Shown: piece after piece, positions 20,032 through 32,427 of the stretch
Layout of the letters: every line of letters begins with the position of its first letter
Position numbering within the stretch: the stretch's first letter is position 1
Translations under genes and position numbers: made by a program
Origin: Zychaea mexicana
Taxonomy: Eukaryota; Mucoromycota; Mucoromycetes; Mucorales; Lichtheimiaceae
Length of the DNA: 32,427 nucleotides
Direction: 5' to 3'
NCBI RefSeq assembly: GCF_025766255.1
Contig: NW_026516898.1
Span: 1-32,427 of the forward strand
The notes under the pieces: model-generated
What the model saw: the letters and a program-made list of their open reading frames with translations, nothing else
What the model was told of the DNA's origin: nothing
Database searches by the model: none

Positions 20032-20501
20032 TTAGCTCTGCCATATACTCGCAAGCCCAAGTGCCACGAAAATGTACGACACAACCTGAACTTGGATCGA
20101 TGCTGGATCGTCTGTCCAAGGTATTGAATTAGAGGGTGCGAATACTTTGGTTGACAGGTCCAACAGCGTCATAAAGCCTTCACACCGTTTACATATATAT
20201 GAGCATGGGTGTCTCTCTGTGTTGTGCGAACTGTCTAACTAGAGTGTTGCTTCTCCACGACGAGTGTATAATCATGTGGGGGTTGTTGTGTGGAGAAGTA
20301 AATTGAATTGACTTTACCTATTAATACAAGTACCATGCCAGTACGCAACCAGGTCAGCAAGTTTCGTTCATTGGCATAGTGATCGCGAGGATCCGGGCCA
20401 TTCACAACGGAATGCACCGTGGCAACATCAGTAAAGTTGAACTTGTTGCAACATTGGTCGTTATTACAAAGGGTGAAACGTGAGAGAGCGTTTGTTTCCA
20501 T
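20032..20501 (-). CDS. DUF202-family small membrane protein
   Basis: Two exons: 20318-20501 and 20177-20032, separated by a 139-nt intron (GTAAAG...GTGAAG), giving 109 residues. ATG at 20501; TAA at 20032-20034. The DUF202 signature RDHYANERNLLTWLRTG lies at about residues 37-53. It is followed by a hydrophobic segment (VLVLIGFMTLLDL, spanning the splice junction) and a second one near the C-terminus (VVSYIFVALGLASIW). The family (YidH-like; also the membrane part of fungal vacuolar transporter chaperone proteins) consists of short helical membrane proteins of uncertain function. It is the only gene in the unique spacer between the two arms, and its start lies 126 bp from the inner edge of the right arm. 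A further short exon cannot be excluded, but the length already fits the family. Confidence 0.75.
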
Positions 20502-21352
20502 GGAAGCAAGGTTTTAACGGAAAAAAAGAAGGCAGGATCACTCTCTCCCCCACACAACCCCTCCCCCTCCTCCTTTTCTCACACTGTCTGACAGCCAATC
20601 GTCGCACCAGAAAAAAAAGAGGCAGTGTTTAACCATTAGTCTTTGCTTTTTGGTGCCTACGCCTTTCACTTATTCAAGCAAAGGTGCTTTGTTACAGCGT
20701 ATAATTATAGTTTCATATTTATAGCTTTTGCCACGTCCAGTGGAATCGGTGATGCCGAATTATCCATTCTATACTTTTTATATTATGTCGAAGAAAGAAA
20801 AAAAAAAGAGCAAAGCTGAGTTTCCTTGCGTGTGCCTGAAAAAGAGGCAACCGAGTGTATGATTGATTCTTTCGACGAGATCGTACTGTCGCTTTGACCT
20901 GCTGTACTGTTTTGGGATGCTACACGTTCGATGCTATCTAATTGAGCAGTATTCCTGCTAGAGTGATTGATGCGTATTCAATGCCATTCTCTTATTGTCT
21001 ATATCATGTCCTGAATCTGTATTTTGTGTGCGTGCTCTTCTTAAAAAGATTTCTTGCTTATAGTCACATCTCTTGGATGTAGAAAATACTGCAGACGTTG
21101 CTGTCTTTTATAAATAGCTGAACAATTTTTTAATTGCCGTCTCAATGTAAATCGTTATATTGTTACCAGAAATAATATCAGCTAAAGAAGTGTATGATGT
21201 GCTATAAACTGTTTAACAGATAAAAGAAGTGTCAGCGCTCAAAGACTTTTTTTCTCAGAAATGAAACTAAAAAGAGGAGTACTATTGTATCATAACAAGC
21301 CAGTTAAGAAAGGTTATGAGGAATCGCTAATTTGGGTTCTTATTGGAACATT

Positions 21353-22150
21353 TTACTTCAATACAGTGCAAAATTCTGTACTTTTGCTACAGTGCTGCAT
21401 ATCTTCCGGTGGATTATCTTGGTCGGGTGTGAGGTTGTTCGTTGCAGATGAATTTTCCTTTTCCATTCTTGTCGACTCGACTGGATCGTTGAAATCCGCT
21501 CTGGTTTCACCATTGTGTTTTTCTTCTTTTCTATCTTCTTGCTTCGTTCCTTCAATGGGCTTTACAATGGGCACGATATGCTGACCACCATTTTTTTGTC
21601 TCTGGTCCTTCGATGCGTCACCACTCCTAGATAGCTTTGAAAATTTTGGCTTGGCGTCGCTTTCGTCGTGATAGTCAACATCACAGGCCACATCATCATC
21701 ATCAATCCAGTCAAGTTTGTACCGTTTCTCAAAAGCCGTTCGGTCAAAGACGCCCTGCCAAGATTCGATATATTGGAGAGCTTGTGCAAGATGTTCGAGC
21801 AAGACCATTTTAGGATGGTTACCGTCTTCATCAACAGCAGCAGCGCCGAATGTAGAATATTTCCCCTGGACCGTCTTTGCTACTAGGCTAGCCGTGTAAA
21901 ACAATTGGAGAAGACATCTGGACCAAGGTGCGACGCTTTCGCATATCAGAGTATCTCCTTTTTCGAATCTGCGCTGTTCTGTCGCAGGAGACAAGTGCTC
22001 CAACAAAGGCGCCTTGAACTTCTCGCCTTGGTAGTCAATGGTAAATAACTATTCTTGTACCGTGTATATATAATCGATCAGGTCACTGACGCGATACCAT
22101 TTCAGCTCCGAACTGACAATGGTATCTTCTATTGACCAGCTCGTATACAT
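21353..22150 (-). CDS. Hypothetical protein, right-arm copy
   Basis: Mirror copy of the gene at 17436-18233, with the same translated sequence over the long open part and the same TAG at codon 34 (22049-22051), or equivalently the same possible 42-nt intron (22049-22090). It is in the same orientation as ATR, whose stop codon is about 1.1 kb upstream of this ATG. Because both copies share the TAG, it predates the last homogenisation of the arms, or both copies are one assembled sequence. Function unrecognised. Confidence 0.55.
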
Positions 22151-23226
22151 AAGTTGCAGGTGGTTAGCAACGAAAGTTGATTAATGGCGGCTTGAAATCG
22201 CACTGAATATGTACGTATGAGGAGGAGGCTAAGGGTACTGTAGTTGTAGTTGAGTAAGTTAAGTAAAGAAAGAAGTGGGAGTAGCCTATAATGTTGATAG
22301 GTAATCAGATGTCAAGGGAACATTTATATAAATTTACATACAGTAGTACAGCTTTGGGCATACAGGCAGCAGTATATCACATTGTTCTTCATTGTGTTGA
22401 TTTCCCACTAATAAGTGAGCTATGTTGCGATCCCATTGTGTTTCATCCTTAAAAATCGACAAACGCAATCTTTGTCCATATCGTATTTTCGATCTGCAGC
22501 TTTTGATAACGTATATATGTTGCATGATTTTGGATTTAAAAATTTCGAAAGATACACACTTTGCTTCAATATAGCGAACGTTCTCATTATTGACTGTACT
22601 ACTGTAACCCACATACATATATAATACAACAATTACGTACATATACACATGAATGGAGCACCATCACATACCCAAGTATGCTAGCAATTCTGTATCAACA
22701 CTACTTAACTTTGGCTGTCCCGGTATCTGTTGATTCATTGCTACATAGGGTAGTAAAAAGTGATCGGCGTGTTACAACCAACAGTTTCCAAAGCCCGTGC
22801 CAGAAGTTGGATAGAAGCTTTATGTTGCTGCAGATCACAGGTATGCATGAACTGGGCGATACAGGCTTACTGACGTTAACAAAACCTATCGGATAACTAC
22901 GCCATAGCGCTTTTCGAGAGCCCTTATCGTTTAACTTGCTCTACGGACGAGTATATTTACTTTTGCAAAAAAATAGCTCGGGCGTCATTGTTCGAGATGA
23001 ACAAGGTCTTTGGAACGGGAATAATAAGAGTGTAACAAAAAGCTTAACGTACTTAAAGTATATACAATACTGAAAGCAATGACAACGAAGAACAGAATAC
23101 TTGCGCCCAGGCAATTGTACTTAGGTGGTTTGTTTGTTAGATATGCTATGGAATCACTTTTCTGATAATAGAGGAGTTATGCATATACATGTATATGCTA
23201 GGAACATATTATATTTGCAATTATAC
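22151..23226. other. Arm sequence between the hypothetical gene and ATR, no supported gene
   Basis: Mirror of 16360-17435. The open segment 22678-22896 (plus, antisense to ATR) matches 16690-16875 with a few replacements. I see no other evidence that it is coding. Confidence 0.4.
23181..23198. repeat. 18-bp perfect palindrome downstream of ATR
   Basis: gcatatacatgtatatgc is its own reverse complement. It lies about 40 bp past the ATR stop codon. In the left arm the last bases of the palindrome are changed, so it is not conserved. It could be a protein-binding site or chance in AT-rich DNA. Confidence 0.5.
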
Positions 23227-23232
23227 TTTATT
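23227..23232 (-). terminator. AATAAA polyadenylation-type signal, ATR
   Basis: AATAAA on the minus strand begins 5 nt after the ATR TAA (23238-23240). The same spacing is seen in the duplicate at 16354-16359. Confidence 0.5.
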
Positions 23233-23237
23233 GGATT

Positions 23238-32371
<9,134 letters not shown>

Positions 32372-32427
32372 AATGGAAGTGGAGGAAAAAAAAGTTTATT
32401 GGGGTTGGATTCAGGTGTATGTGGGAG

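Noticed and set aside
22678..22896. 72-codon plus-strand ORF, mirrored at 16690-16875
   Set aside because: Considered as a gene antisense to the ATR 3' region because it survives in both arms, but the few differences change amino acids and there is no other support.

Overview
The window looks like nuclear DNA of a filamentous early-diverging fungus, most likely Mucoromycota. This is inferred from AT-rich spacers, many short GT-AG introns of about 50-140 nt, a fungal ATR/Mec1/Rad3-type checkpoint kinase, a decayed L1-like LINE with zinc-knuckle ORF1, and a multi-exon family with a nuclease-like C-terminal motif of a kind I associate with this phylum. No search was run, so species and family names are judgements from reading the sequence.

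Layout. Positions 1-2048 (minus) hold a 10-exon gene of unrecognised function that runs off the left edge. A 5'-truncated, frameshifted LINE fills about 2600-7260 (plus). Positions 7260-13690 are gene-poor: a fragmentary ORF, a Gln-rich hypothetical gene at 8391-9350 (minus), a 145-bp tandem duplication, a small two-exon gene at 11125-11662 (minus) and a 126-bp minisatellite. At 13566 a second, damaged copy of the left-edge gene begins on the plus strand. At 15131 it is joined to a 5'-truncated duplicate of the C-terminal end of ATR.

That ATR duplicate is the outer end of a large inverted repeat. The arms are 15131-18958 and 20628-23872, separated by a 1.67-kb unique spacer. The spacer holds a degenerate 20-21-nt repeat array and a small DUF202 membrane-protein gene. 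Each arm holds one copy of a hypothetical gene (17436-18233 plus; 21353-22150 minus). The left arm also carries a 572-bp solo-LTR-like insertion (TG...CA ends, 5-bp target duplication) that is absent from the right arm. The right arm continues into the full-length ATR/MEC1/rad3 gene (23238-32371, minus), which fills the rest of the window and has its start codon 56 bases from the right edge.

Main points of interest: the in-frame junction between a gene-family remnant and the ATR C-terminus; the step in divergence inside the inverted repeat (inner about 2.07 kb apparently identical, outer part visibly diverged), which suggests gene conversion or a recent rearrangement; single-base frameshifts in the full-length ATR, one of them in the FATC exon where the duplicate keeps the frame; unusual residues in the ATR active site; and an in-frame TAG, or a minimal 42-nt intron, in the duplicated hypothetical gene. 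Many lesions are one-base changes in short homopolymer runs, so consensus error has to be excluded before calling anything dead.
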